Source: Cunninghamia lanceolata (lineage: Eukaryota > Streptophyta > Pinopsida > Cupressales > Cupressaceae). From it: a DNA stretch of 64,000 nucleotides. The translations under genes were made by a program, and so were the position numbers. Under the pieces are notes generated by a model. That model had not been told where the DNA came from. It ran no database searches and saw only the letters and a list, made by a program, of their open reading frames with translations. The DNA is taken from contig BSBN01000187.1 in NCBI GenBank assembly GCA_027924645.1, forward strand, positions 18,184,001 through 18,248,000. Reading direction: 5' to 3'. Shown here one piece after another: positions 11,994 to 23,160 of the stretch (its first letter is position 1; the number at the start of each line of letters is the position of its first letter).

Positions 11994-12480
11994 GTGGCTC
12001 TGTCTAGGGATGCATGCCTCTTGTAGGCATGGCAAGAATCTTAGAATCTCTAGTTTCGCAGATTGGGCCTTATCCATTGGGCAACAAAGTCAAACTATGC
12101 ACCAACCTGCATGGAAATTATATTTTCAAACATTATTTTGGCAGCCCCGGGCAGCCAAAAAGGAAGAACCACAACTTTATCCTGTCAAATGCCTGATTCC
12201 AAACTAAATTATCCCAACCACAGCTGAAAACATTAAAACAATTTGCCCATATGCTGATTTGATCAATTACATGCTTCACCATTTTTGAAAGCTTGCCACT
12301 GTCAGCACTACCTCTATCACTCTACATCTTACGATCAGACATATAACCATACATACTAGAATATTCTTCAGCATTAGGTAACATAGATATGTTATAATCT
12401 TCAAACAACATATCCTCATATTGCATTTGGCAATACTCATTATCTACCTGGTTGTTGCATATAACCAAACACATATCTAG
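11994..12480. other. Internal non-coding region beyond the gag frame
   Basis: On the element's strand this lies between the end of the gag frame and the 3' LTR. I see no reading frame with family resemblance. No convincing purine run abuts the LTR at 11994, so the polypurine tract is missing or unrecognised. In an autonomous element pol would sit here. Confidence 0.5.
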
Positions 12481-13956
12481 CTAATCCAAAAACTGAAAAC
12501 AATCAGAAAATATGAGACCCTCAATATCATTTATATCACCTATTAACATTGAAAACCAAACCTGATCCACATAGCCATCATTGCACATGTCTGAACCAAC
12601 TGATGTTGAGCATTCATTATCCACAATTTGCAAATCAGTATCATCATTCTCAAACAAAGGGTTAATTCTGCACCAATGAATGTCATAACTCACAATATCA
12701 AATGCATCCATAGGCTCATCATAAAGGGGATTCATATTTGTTGCAAAGGTCTCTATTTCTTCTTCATGACAATCCATTTCTTTTTCATCATTATCAAACC
12801 TAGAGTCATAAGAAGAACAAACCTAATCCATGAACTAGTGATGGATATCATCTTCATCATCTTTAACATCTGATTGCCCCACATACAAAACTTCTGCTAC
12901 TTCAATGCATTCTGAAGTTGAACTGTCTACATCATTTTCTAGCCCTCTAATGCTTCCTGATGAAACTGATACTGACTCTTGATCCATATGATCACAACTT
13001 TGCACAACTGGATCATTTAAACATGAATGCTCTTTGTTTAGGACTGGCATGCAAATATTACTTAAAAAATTATTATTGTCAACTTCATTTGCTGGGCAAA
13101 TCAAGACATCCTCCTCTATAATAGAAACATCATCAACTTGGAATTATGCAAAAATTGGGACAGCAGGGGTGTTAGTACTTTGACATTCATATTCAACATT
13201 TAAATTATATCCCTCATTAACATTTGGGACTACAGGGCAACAAATTTTTTTAGAGAAATAACCCTTTTGAATTCCATATCTCCAATTATTTTCAATGTCA
13301 ATTATAAACTGATGTGCCTGATGCAATGTGGTGGGCTCCTTGTCCCTCAATCTATAGCTCATTTTCCTATCAAATGCTCCCAAATAGACAACTAGGCACA
13401 GTGCATCATTAGGTCTCATGCATTCTGGAATTCTATTCAAAGCCTTCATAAATCTAAGGTTAAAAGCTGGAATTAACTCATCCTCTTCAATATGGATATA
13501 CATAAAATCACTAATAACTGCATATTCAGATATTCTTTCACCAAATTATTCTAGAAATGCATATTTAAATTCTTGCCAAGAGTTGACAAAGTAAACTGGA
13601 AGATAGGAGAACCAGTCCCTTGCATCTTCATCTAGAGATTGAACAAATAATCTCATAACTACATCTTCATGGTCAATCTCAAAATCATCTATCACAATTA
13701 TAAACTGTTGCAAGTGTTTCTCAGCTGATTCATCCTTTGCACCATTGAATTTGGGCAAATTTTTTTTTATTTTAGATGGAAAAGCATTTGGATAGCCACA
13801 AATGCCATCAAAACTTATGGGCTTATATCTGTCAGTGCTGAAACTTTTTCTATTACATGGTTGGGACTGATTATTATACATGGTTGCATTTGACACCTCA
13901 CAAGGGTGCATGGGCTGACAATACATCTTTGTGTGTTTTTGCAACCCTCTTCTCAA
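12481..13956 (-). pseudogene. Retrotransposon gag-like protein with acidic C-terminal region
   Basis: Gag packages element RNA into virus-like particles. Four consecutive open segments on the minus strand (13956-13546, 13503-13144, 13104-12835, 12777-12481) lie in one frame, separated by stops, so they were once one ORF of about 490 codons. The N-terminal part has features of the Ty3/Gypsy-type gag fold: LPKFNGAKDES, MRLFVQSLDEDARDWF and SWQEFKYAFLE followed by FGER. The C-terminal part is rich in Asp, Glu and Ser and matches nothing I know. No zinc knuckle or protease motif is visible. The first break is TAA directly after AFLE. I assign gag with fair confidence and the clade not at all. Confidence 0.7.
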
Positions 13957-14430
13957 CTCAGATTTTCAATTACAACAATGACCCTAGGCCTTTTAAAATT
14001 CAGACTATTGTTTTAACTTACCTAAAGTCCTCTAAATGAGTCTTTTGAACAATATTGCATACCTCTTTTGAAATACAAATTAGGTTCTTACAATAGCATG
14101 CAATCTTTCACTATCATTTCCCTTTTAACCAGTGTTGTTTCACCAAATAGGGAGTCTTTTAAAACTTGTAAAATACCTGGATATGTTGTAGTAGCAACTT
14201 TAACATGTTAGGTGTGCTCTTATCAGGTTCTTTATATGCAGAGTCGCCACCTCCTTGGCAGAGGAATGAGCTTCAAACAGGCTGAAGTTGAAAATCAATT
14301 TCTTGTCTTTCCAGGTTCTCCCATAGTAGAGTCACACACATAACTTTTCTTCTTTTTCTGCAACAAAATACTTCCAGGTCTGATTCTTCAATCCTTTTGA
14401 CTCACACCTTCATGGATATGACACTACATC
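13957..14430 (-). other. Leader between primer site and gag
   Basis: This is the untranslated leader on the element's strand. It carries two further words like the primer-binding site: the complement of GCAGAGTCGCCA at 14238-14249 and of CATAGTAGAGTCAC at about 14322-14334. This suggests partial duplication of the primer-site region. No other feature is seen. Confidence 0.45.
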
Positions 14431-14448
14431 TCCCCAGTAGAGTCACCA
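14431..14448 (-). other. Probable primer-binding site of the gag-only element
   Basis: On the minus strand this reads TGGTGACTCTACTGGGGA, two bases inside the 5' LTR end at 14451. That spacing and the opening TGG are usual for a tRNA-primed minus-strand start. The sequence resembles primer sites of plant Tat/Ogre-type elements as I recall them. I have not assigned the tRNA. Confidence 0.6.
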
Positions 14449-14450
14449 TC

Positions 14451-16900
14451 TGTTGGTGTTTATTTCTGAATCAGCAGAGGGTTTGCCAGTTCCAATGCAC
14501 AGGCAGATTCGGCCAACGAATATAGGAGGTTGTGAGAGCTGCCTCCCCTTCACTTCTGGTTCTACTACACCAAGGGGGGCATCCCTATAGCTAAAGATGT
14601 AACATTGACTAGCCCAATGACAGAAAGATTTAGCTTGACAACAATAGGCATAATACTCTCATGTGTGGACCAAGATTTGTGTGACAAATCACAAGGTTGG
14701 CAACGTTCTTGGACATATGTGTCTAGTTATGGATGAGTATGCAGGGGTCCTAATCCTACTCCTACAAACTAACAGGTGGAAGTTATGGAATGGTTTGAAA
14801 TTATGGTTTGGATGCAAGACAGGGGTTTTGGATCATAAATACTTCACAAGAACAGACCGGTGCCTATCCCAGGGCAAGGAGTCAACTAGATGTATACATA
14901 GGAATGGCTTGCAACTGTCATTCGAGTTTCAAGGGGTTAGGACTGGTGTTTGCCTTACAAATACCACCTAGGGATAAGTATTCAACTGTCTCTACTTACA
15001 AATATCCCAGTCGACATACAATCTTCTCCATACTTAACCTAAAATGATTTAATCCACTCCTTGAATGGAAGTTAGAGATTAGGAATGTGATACAGAAATC
15101 TATACCCAAGAATCTGAGAAACCCTTAGCAACCAGATTCAAAAGAAGAAATTGCATGCAACAAATGGAGACAAACAGATAAATACATGCAACAATGTATT
15201 TTTCATATACAATGACAAGAAACTCAACATATGTGCAAGATACACTCAGATGCAACTCATAAACTCCATAGAGATACAACAGCCAGGAAAATGCTTTGTA
15301 TTTCGTTATTTTTCCCCTAAAATTGCCCAAGTCTTCAACAACAGAAATGAGTGACACAGCTTGTCCCTTATAGCACAAGTGCATACACTCAGCAATTAAT
15401 TACATGGCAATTCAAAATTTTGCCAGATACAATGCATCTTCAGATTGGCGCTTAAAATTGAATGCAGCACAAGAAACAGAGGAAGAGAGTAGGTGGGCTT
15501 GGGAACTGAGCCGCCGCTTGAAGATTTTCTCTTAAATCTGGTAGTTGGCCCATCCATCATCAACCCATACCACTACAACTCCACCATTAATGCTTCAGCT
15601 ACCTGCAGCCCCTTCCTAGAATGCAGTAGCGGATGCAACTGGAGCTTTCCCGCCCAAAAACAGCCATACATGGTCAGGAAAAATCCTTCGCTACAGGTTC
15701 AAAACATGGCCGTCGATCACTCCCATCGCCAGGATCAACGGCACTCAAAAAACAATGAAAAGTCACCAACCAATGATTACGTGCCACGTAGGCACTCCAT
15801 GTTCCTATCGCTGACTTTTCACTTTTGTATTTTGCCTTTTCGCCCTTATATATGCAAAAACATATGTATATACAATCGCTCTTTAAATCTTTGTGTATGC
15901 AGGATGCATATACACCCAGCTTTTTGGACACGTGGTAGCCCCTGATTGGTTCCCTATCGCTAGGTATTTTCATTTCCATCGGCCATCAGAACAACCCTAG
16001 GAGCATCTGCCGATGTGTAGTCTCTCGCCGATGAACCAACATGCTTTTTCCCTTTTGCATCTGAAAATGCATGTGGGATTGTATATACATACAATCACCC
16101 CTCATACAAGGCAGACCCCAAAACATTATTCACTGCATTTGATTTTCAATCGGGTCTGGATTGTATGCTCTCTCCTTGTATATCGACTTGTATGTGTGAA
16201 CATACAACGCAGATATACATACAAGGCGCGGACTCCACGTTCTTATGAATTGGATTGGAAAAACCCTTTGAAATCCGGCTTGTATATCTTTGCATTTGTG
16301 CGCTTGCATGTTGACTTGTATATATGCCACCCGATGTACATCTTGCTTTGCATATCCGCGGGCCCCACCAATTGTACCTTTTCCTTGCATGCAATTGCTT
16401 ATTATACAAGGCGGACCCCACACTGCTATAGAACAAATTGAAAACAACTTCGGGTCCGCTTTGCATCATTGGAATGCACTTTCATTGTATGTTCGAACAT
16501 ACAATCACTTTATACAAGTGGCAGGCCCCAACAAACGCATCTCTGCCCTTGTATATTATCAATGCATATTTATATGCAACCCGATATACAAAGCAGGAAT
16601 ATTCCCGGGAATCTGTGAAAGATTCCCCCTTGTATATGCAAACTCGATATGCATTTGAAATGCATATAACTCAATTCTTTATCATTTTTTGGAGGCTAAT
16701 AGAGATTTTACAAGCCCGCCAATGCACACTTGACCTATATGTATATACAAACACCCTTGTATATACAAAAGCACTTGCATACAACTGATTTTGCAATTTT
16801 TTAACCGCGGAGGCCGAAAGACATAGAATTTTTGGATTTTTTGGGAAGGTGCCTGCATATTTAAATGCTAGAAACCTAAATACTTATGCATGCACCACCA
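14451..16900 (-). repeat. 5' LTR of the gag-only retrotransposon
   Basis: It begins TGTTGGTG and ends CACCACCA in plus-strand order, followed by the target duplication CACCC. It carries the same TTGTATAT cluster as its partner (about 15790-16790). As the 5' LTR it would hold the element's promoter, reading leftward, but I could not single out one TATA box among the many TATA-like words. Confidence 0.88.
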
Positions 16901-16967
16901 CACCCAACCTTTTTTGTGTAGTTTTATTAATTTTTAATAGAAACTAGTGCTTATACATTAAAAAAAA

Positions 16968-16977
16968 GCTAAAAAGT
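16968..16977. repeat. 3' target-site duplication of LINE L1
   Basis: GCTAAAAAGT follows the A-rich tail of L1 and is identical to 2339-2348. Confidence 0.75.
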
Positions 16978-18156
16978 CTGCTCAGTTAAATTGGGTAGCC
17001 CTTTAAATTTTTTTAATTTTTTTATAGACTAAAGTGATAGTTACAGTCAATAGGTTCTTGGTTTATTGGTGAAATTGAATGGTTTTGAACGAGCCCACTA
17101 GGAATTAAGTCTTGTTAAGTGCAAGTCCCCAACACCATAAAGAATTGACAAGATAGAAAATTTGATATACCATGATAAGGCTTATAATTTTAATAGATTC
17201 TATAATATTTGAAGAAATAAAAAATACTACTATACACAAGTAAATCCATACCAAAACTTGGGATTTCTGTCTTAAGGCCATACTTTTTTAGTCATTTCTT
17301 GAATTGAATCTGAATGAGGCAAGTTATGGAGGTTAAAGCTTAAAGACCATGGTGGAGGAGCTTTGAAATAAGGGTTGTTGACTCTTGATTTAACTTCAGC
17401 AAGCATTGCACATAATTGCTAGATTTCGGACATGACATCTCCCAGAAGATTTACCAGAATTCAATGGTTCACAATGAAGAAAAATCCCCATTCTTTGCAA
17501 GCTTCCTTCATTTTCCTAACCAATTCATGATCTTGGAGATTGTTTAATTCTTCACCATCTAGTTCATATAGAAATTGTGAAATATCAATAACAGGAAAAT
17601 CAACTTTCTTCACACTGGTTTGAAAAGACATGGTTAGAATCACAAAATAAAAGTACAACAATTTTTTTTCTTAATATACAAAACAATGTTACATAATGAC
17701 CACCTTTGTTACTACTATTTTTTTTACACATCAATTACTAACTTAATCAATCAAACATCTTATATCTATTTAAGAAGTGCCAACCTCATAGGCTTACAAA
17801 CCAAAGCCGTGGCAAAAACTTTGTGCCACAAATCATATATTCACATTTGAATATGGTAAGCTTCCAATGTCAGGGTCATTCCTTGACCTAGACCTAGACC
17901 TAAACCTCGAGGGTTCATTCACAATGGCCCTACCTATGTATCCCTTCCTAGGGAATCAGAGGCTCTGTACTTTATACACCAACAATAGAGACAATTCATC
18001 CTCTCCTCATGAAATTTCTAATCTCACTTGTAAAATCTTAGTCTTTAAGTCAATCTTATGATTCCAATTTAGTTCATACACCAATATGTGATAGCCAAAG
18101 TAGTCCAATCAAATGTTGGATCAATGCCCAACATTAATGTACAAACATACACAAAA
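16978..18156 (+). repeat. D block, copy 1
   Basis: It matches 39485-40659 and 59737-60908. It carries a dioxygenase first-exon fragment on the minus strand and otherwise AT-rich DNA. A small frame at 17867-18061 with a run of DLDLDL codons comes from tandem CTAGAC hexamers and is not held in all copies. Copy 1 has several differences from copies 2 and 3, which resemble each other more. Confidence 0.8.
17250..17631 (-). pseudogene. 2-oxoglutarate/Fe(II) dioxygenase N-terminal fragment, copy 1
   Basis: The frame starts MSFQTSVKKVDFPVIDIS and continues ELVRKMKEACKEWGFFFIVNH, the classic opening of the DIOX_N domain of plant 2-oxoglutarate-dependent dioxygenases (substrate-channel region, upstream of the iron-binding HxD...H core). 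At the next codon, where the family has Gly of NHGI, there is TGA. The frame then continues LLGDVMSEI, stop, QLCAMLAEVKSR, SLSFNLHNLPHSDSIQEMTKK, and shifts at an A-run. The Fe- and 2-oxoglutarate-binding parts are absent, so it is a first-exon relic. The subfamily is unclear. Confidence 0.7.
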
Positions 18157-18480
18157 CCACATAGTGACTAGCTCATATAGACATCACATGTTCACACATA
18201 CTGATTTGCTCCATCATACACTACATATACATAATGTGAATAACTTAGGCATGCGTCACACATACATAGTGTGACTAACTCATGCATGCAACTTACCTAC
18301 ACAATATAATTAGATTACACATACATCACATATACACATAGTGAGTAATTCACACACACACATCACATATGTAAAATGCAACTATCTCATGCATGCACCA
18401 CACCCACAAAGAGTGATTGTCTCATGCGCATATCAAAGATACATATAGTGACTAGCTAGTGAAAAGAGAATGATTGCCAC
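18157..18480 (+). repeat. AC-rich degenerate minisatellite, copy 1
   Basis: Words such as CACATAGTGACTA, ACTCATGCATGCA and CACATATACACATAGTG recur at roughly 50-bp spacing with much variation. Relative to the other copies about 35 bp are missing between two CACATATACAC words, which fits slippage or recombination between direct repeats. Confidence 0.6.
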
Positions 18481-18909
18481 CTTATTGTAAACATCTATCC
18501 TTTTACCTAAATCACTCGCATATAAGCCCGTAAGTATAGGAAAGGCATCTCGTACTAGATCCCGTGGGTTCCATCATTTATTAGTTCACTACCAACTATG
18601 ATGACAAGAAAGCATCCCATACTACTTGTTGTCATCACTGATAAGGGGTAAGTGTAACAACATACAACACATGAGGTCACTAATAAGATCTCCATAGACG
18701 ACCAAGTATCCACATCATCTTACAACTAGATAAACATAATCGCAGACTTATGGATTTACCTCAACTAAGACTAGTACTTGTACTACTATTCACTTAGACT
18801 AATTTAAAAATCAGAAACATGAGAAATATGCACTAGATAAAAACAACACATAAAACACCCAGAATCATTCTGATACCCAAATGCTAACACTGAACTCTGA
18901 GATGGGAAG

Positions 18910-19058
18910 ATACTAGCATCCATCACCTGCATACCATTGGTGAAAGCCAGACTAGTACTAGCATCTATCACTTGCATGCCACTAGCGAAAGCCTACCTAA
19001 ACCCTATAAAAATGGGTAACTCCTAGTATCTACCACTTGCATGGTACTGGTGAAATCT
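18910..19058 (+). repeat. Threefold direct repeat, copy 1
   Basis: Three degenerate copies of a unit of about 37 bp, consensus CTAGCATCYATCACYTGCAT then RCCACTRGYGAAAGCC, start near 18911, 18957 and 19023. All three units are kept in every R block, so the repeat is older than the array. Confidence 0.65.
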
Positions 19059-20228
19059 TTCTAACCCAATGATACAACCAAATACTTCTTCAGGCAAAGC
19101 ACACTCTTTGGCTCCTGTCAAGTTGGAGCAACAATGAGCTTATCTATAGGTGGGTTGTAGGATATATAATGTGGGTGATCACTACGGAAGGAGCAGAACA
19201 AGTTATGTTCTAGGAGGTATTGCATACCACCTACCTATGCCCTCGTAGAGTGCTTACTCCAACCAGCATGTGATGCTAAGAAGTTAGCTGGACTGTATCG
19301 ATCTTGGTTTAGAATTCTAACATTTAAAAGGTATAAGGACTTGGATCTAAACCATACTGTCCTAAGGGTTTACACCATAGAGTAGTTAATCAGGTTACAA
19401 TTACCATATAGAAATCCACAAACCTTTACACATGGTCTTATAGATCTTTGGGTTAAAATTACTAACGTGCAAGTAACATGAGCTCAAATGAGCTAGGTTG
19501 CATATACATAACAAAATAACTCATAGAATAATCTCAAAGACCATTCCCATCATTCCATTGTTACATAAAAACATAATATTTATTAGACAAAAATTCAACA
19601 CATGCCAATGATGTTATAAAACATTCTACTTTTGAGTACATAACATTCACATGTTACCTATCATAAAACTTAAAATTAAATTAGCCACCCAAACATAGAT
19701 AAAGCTAAACACATGTTTGGGTAATACTTATTTTTACTTGCACACATTCGACATAGGCAATCATTAGGATTTCCATCCTAACTCAATGTAAATCTAGGCA
19801 CGTATTTACAGTAAGAAAATCATCAACACATATCAAGAGTTGCTTACACCATTAGATTATAATGGCTTAATTTTGTGTCATCATTAAATCTAAATTTAGT
19901 AGTTTTCCATAATACAATTATAACCCTGTCATGACCAAGTTTATCATACCCTTATTTCGTAGAAGAAATAGACCTCTCTAGGGTCTTGAGGCTAACATAT
20001 ACCTTTCTATGCTTATTACTGAGCCTAGACACAAAACATAGTGTTCATCACACAAAGCTCCAATAATCTTAGTCCCAACAAGTCTAGAGGCATTCTCATG
20101 CATTGACATTAGAGATTGACCATGATGACAATAACTCTAAAAGTTCATCAAGGTTGGAGTAGATTAGGGAATCCAAAATATGCAATGCTCAAAGTACGTA
20201 AGCTTGATGATAGTGGCGTGCCCTTTTA

Positions 20229-20444
20229 TCAGCTCAGACCGATATAGTTAGGACTTATTAACTGGAAGGTGAGTTCATAGCCATCAAATGTAGTTTCAAC
20301 CTCAAGATGAAACATATTGAAGAGGGAATGTTGATCAAGTTTAGGAACACCCCATACCTTGGATTCATTCCCGCTACAGACTTGAGGTTTAGAGGTATCT
20401 TTCTTCCAAGAATTGCCTGCATACCCGCTTCCAAACATGATCAA
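20229..20444 (-). other. Small ORF repeated in all R blocks, copy 1 (unknown)
   Basis: This 71-codon frame contains SKVWGVPKLDQ and MFHLEVETTFDGYELTFQL. Equivalent frames are at 29515-29736, 42790-42978 (shortened) and 63038-63253. I recognise no family. Differences between copies often change the amino acid, which argues against selection for a protein. It may be an exon relic or a chance open frame in duplicated DNA. Confidence 0.25.
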
Positions 20445-21689
20445 AGTCGCATGTAGTTCTCCTCACTTAATCTCTCAAGGGTTATACACATAGGTTCCTA
20501 CCCTCATGGTTTCATTATCACCAAAATTTATTACCCACACTTACTAATATTCCCATAATCAAATCCATACACAGAAATATGAATAACAACAAAATTAATA
20601 TAACATAAATCCAATTATAACGTAGCACAAGAAATCATCAGCCATAATATCTTCACAATGAAACAAATGTGCAAAGTCCTAATATTGGTCTGTAGGATTT
20701 CCTACTACATTATGATTTAATGATATTTAGTATTATAGTCATATATTATATTATGAAATCCTTCCTAGCAGAACACAACAACATTGACAGGACTGTATAA
20801 AAACCATATGAGCCTGGAAAGACTTACAACAATAATTATAAACTTGATTTAAGTATATAAACCATACCCAAAATAGTTGGAAACACTATATAACTCAACT
20901 TAGCACTCAAAGATTCCTACACTTATATCATGCCCATCAATCGCGGTTAATTATATTAAACAAGATCAATCTCTGGAAGGACCTCCTAGAGAGTCAAAGA
21001 AAATAATTTTGTTATGATCTTTTTCAGACCAAACTGACTTCCATAATCCTAACCTTGTTCACATCAATAATACTTTTGCATATTGATCATATCAATGATA
21101 CTTTTGCATATTGATCATATCAATGATATGATGAGAAGAAATACCGAGTACCATTATTGCATAAGATAATGACATTCAACAAGTTACTCAAAACCCCAAA
21201 TGCATAATATTGTGATAGAACAACTTTTCTTTTCTACTCATCCTTATTGCAATGATCTCATCTAAGGAATTTTATACTAATTTCATTTGATTTTGCAAGG
21301 GTAGCCCATAATTAATGTTCTTATCTTCAACCCTTTAGGACACGCTTTGAGACTTATCGTTACAACTATATACAAATGTCCAACAATTATAATTATTATT
21401 CATTTTATAAAGGCACCATGATGGTGGTAAACTTAATTATAACTATTCTTGAGTATTCCCCAACCATTGAATCTGGGGTGTAATGACAACTAGGTTAAAA
21501 TACTCCTAAACAGATTTGTGTACATATGTAAATTTCAATGTTTGAAGTATATTAAACATAAGTATGGACATCAAAGTACAATGATATTCCACCCAAACAA
21601 ATAGATACACAAAGTAATAGCATACACTGGGCACACAAATTGTTCAATACCATTCCTCAAGGAAAAGCATCCTCACACATACAATATGT

Positions 21690-21862
21690 GATCTATTTGA
21701 CAAAATGCCTTGAAGAAATGTGGTTTCATGGAATGCCATGTTTTTAGGGTATGTCTGAAATGTTTTGTTAAAAAGACCATTGAAAATTTCAAGCAAATGC
21801 AACTGCAAGTGTAAGTCCAAACCCCTCCAAAACATTGGCAACCTTATTAATAGCACTACCAA
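21690..21862 (+). pseudogene. Pentatricopeptide-repeat (PPR) gene fragment, copy 1
   Basis: PPR proteins bind organellar RNA. Read from 21690 the frame gives DLFDKMP, stop, RNVVSWNAMFLGYV, stop, NVLLKRPLKI, which fits the plant PPR pattern FDKMPERNVVSWNAMIxGYVQNG. After a shift it gives FKQMQLQ, and then VSPNPSKTLTTLLIAVP, like the start of the next repeat. About one and a half repeats remain. The first stop is TGA where R' and R2 have CGA, a CpG-type change. No upstream or downstream repeats were recognised. Confidence 0.6.
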
Positions 21863-22659
21863 ATTTATTATGCATATAAAAATCTAGATCTTTTCTTTTT
21901 AGCAGCAAAAGTAAATAATTCAAAATTAAATATTATTTTAGGAAGGTACATTATTCCATAAAACTCTAGGACTTGTCTTTTGTGAGAGACCTGCATGTAC
22001 AAGGAAACAACTACAAATGCTTGGACTCCGAATTTATTCTAATGGATGGATTTATGGACATTAAATGTCACATTTATTTCATTTCTTTCTTTGATTATAG
22101 GTAAATTTGACCACATGGAATCTAGAGATACACATATAATGGAATCAACAGTAAATATTCCTTTTCAAGTGTTACTTTGTACATATTTACTGCAAACTCA
22201 TTTCTTAGTTCTAAAGTATTTTCCCTTAAGTTTAGTTAGTCTTATCTATTTGGGTTTTAGTTTTTATAGTGTGTGATGGTTAGATTTTGTGTCTAATCAT
22301 CTTTCTCTCTTGGTACAAATATCTAAAGAAAAAAGTGAACCGACAATGGCATGTTTGTCCTTTCATGGTATCCCATTTTAAATGAACTGGTTGTTATGGC
22401 TTCATTTTCTAATTGAAATTAAGATGTTCTCAAGTTTTCACATATGTTCAAGATCCAAAATAGATTAACTATACTCTGTGTACATGCTACTCAATTTCTG
22501 ATTCCACAAAAAACATTTTTAGTACTATATAGCATTCTTGATAAAATCCTTTAATGTCATAAACCCTTTGCATGGCCCAAGTCTAATTCCAAAATTTGGT
22601 ACTACTACTTATCCAAGTAATGGCTCAATGCAAAGTGGAGAGAGAGCATTGATTTACAG

Positions 22660-22901
22660 ATGTTAGTGGCATCATTGGTTGCCACCATCACATTTGCAGT
22701 GATATTTCAAATCTTGGGTAGAATGAGGATAACAAAGCCACATCATAAACTTTTCAAATTCTTCATATTATTAACACTATGGCCTTGACTAATTCTCTTA
22801 TGGTGGTCATCATGTGGTTACTCCAACAACGGTTGCTAGCCTACTTCTCTTTTGTGGTGACCAATCTATTTGAGGTGAGCTTACTAGTATCAATTGTGTG
22901 A
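22660..22901 (+). pseudogene. PGG-domain exon of an ankyrin-type membrane protein, copy 1 (frameshifted)
   Basis: The frame MLVASLVATITFAVIFQILG, then LFKFFILSNTLALTNSLMVV after a shift, matches the PGG domain of plant ankyrin-repeat membrane proteins (family pattern VAxLIATVTFAA...FxxFxxSNTxAxxxSL): two membrane segments joined by a loop. The Pro-Gly-Gly of the loop is not present. A one-base deletion near 22779 breaks this copy. It is the only copy with an intact acceptor (TTTACAG at 22653-22659) directly before the ATG, suggesting a 3' exon. No ankyrin repeats were seen upstream. Confidence 0.6.
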
Positions 22902-23160
22902 ATGATAGAAGCATTCATGAGCACCACCATTAATATCATAATACCCTGCATTTTTTAGATTTTAAGAAATGAAGAATAAGAAGGCTACCTTGAAGTATAA
23001 TTCACTTTTGCAATACAAAGTCTTTCTTGAATCCATGCCACCACTTTATGTTATGTAAATGTTTTTTGCTACGATGACTTAAATTATTATGAGGTGCAAA
23101 TTTAATAGTTACAATGATAGGACTAGGATTATAATTAGTGTGTCTTTTCAAATAGTGAAA

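Larger units (their letters stand above)
9545..16900 (-). mobile_element. Gag-only LTR retrotransposon, antisense in the L1 3' UTR
   Basis: Two LTRs of about 2450 bp (9545-11993 and 14451-16900) bracket an internal region of 2457 bp. Five-base target duplications CACCC lie at 9540-9544 and 16901-16905. The primer-binding-site-like sequence and the gag frame both read on the minus strand, so the right-hand LTR is the 5' LTR. No protease, integrase, reverse transcriptase or RNase H was found, and no clear polypurine tract. It is a non-autonomous element of the LARD type that would need a partner element. The LTRs look about 95 per cent identical by eye, so the insertion is not very recent. Confidence 0.88.
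2349..16967 (+). mobile_element. L1-type LINE, copy L1, with three later insertions
   Basis: Without its insertions this copy is about 5.8 kb: a 5' UTR of about 140 bp, ORF1 (RNA-binding, DUF4283-like), ORF2 (endonuclease plus reverse transcriptase), and a 3' UTR ending in an A-rich tail before the target duplication. The insertions are a solo LTR at 7354-7789, an inverted-repeat element at 8474-9469, and an antisense LTR retrotransposon at 9545-16900. LINE 3' UTR remains at 9470-9544 and 16906-16967. Both ORFs carry stops and frameshifts, so it cannot move by itself. Confidence 0.9.
18157..23160 (+). repeat. R block, copy 1
   Basis: It matches 24258-32423 (minus its solo LTR), 40660-45620 and 60909-64000. 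From left to right: AC-rich minisatellite, threefold short repeat, a small minus-strand ORF, a PPR fragment and a PGG-domain exon. Stretches 19060-20228 and 20445-21689 hold nothing I recognise, apart from a 28-bp tandem duplication at 21069-21124 found only in this copy. Diagnostic words shared with R3 include AAAGCTCC near 20055. Confidence 0.8.

Noticed and set aside
9545..16900. Gag element considered as a nested pair of solo LTRs
   Set aside because: The internal region has a gag frame and a correctly spaced primer site, and the outer flanks share one CACCC duplication, so it is a single insertion.
17867..18061. ORF with DLDLDLNL, resembling an EAR repression motif
   Set aside because: The run comes from CTAGAC hexamer repeats, there is no transcription-factor domain, and the frame is lost in copy 3 of the D block.
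18157..18480. AC-rich repeats considered as a CRISPR-like or telomeric array
   Set aside because: Units are irregular and diverged, there are no constant repeats with variable spacers, and no telomere heptamer is seen; a degenerate minisatellite fits.
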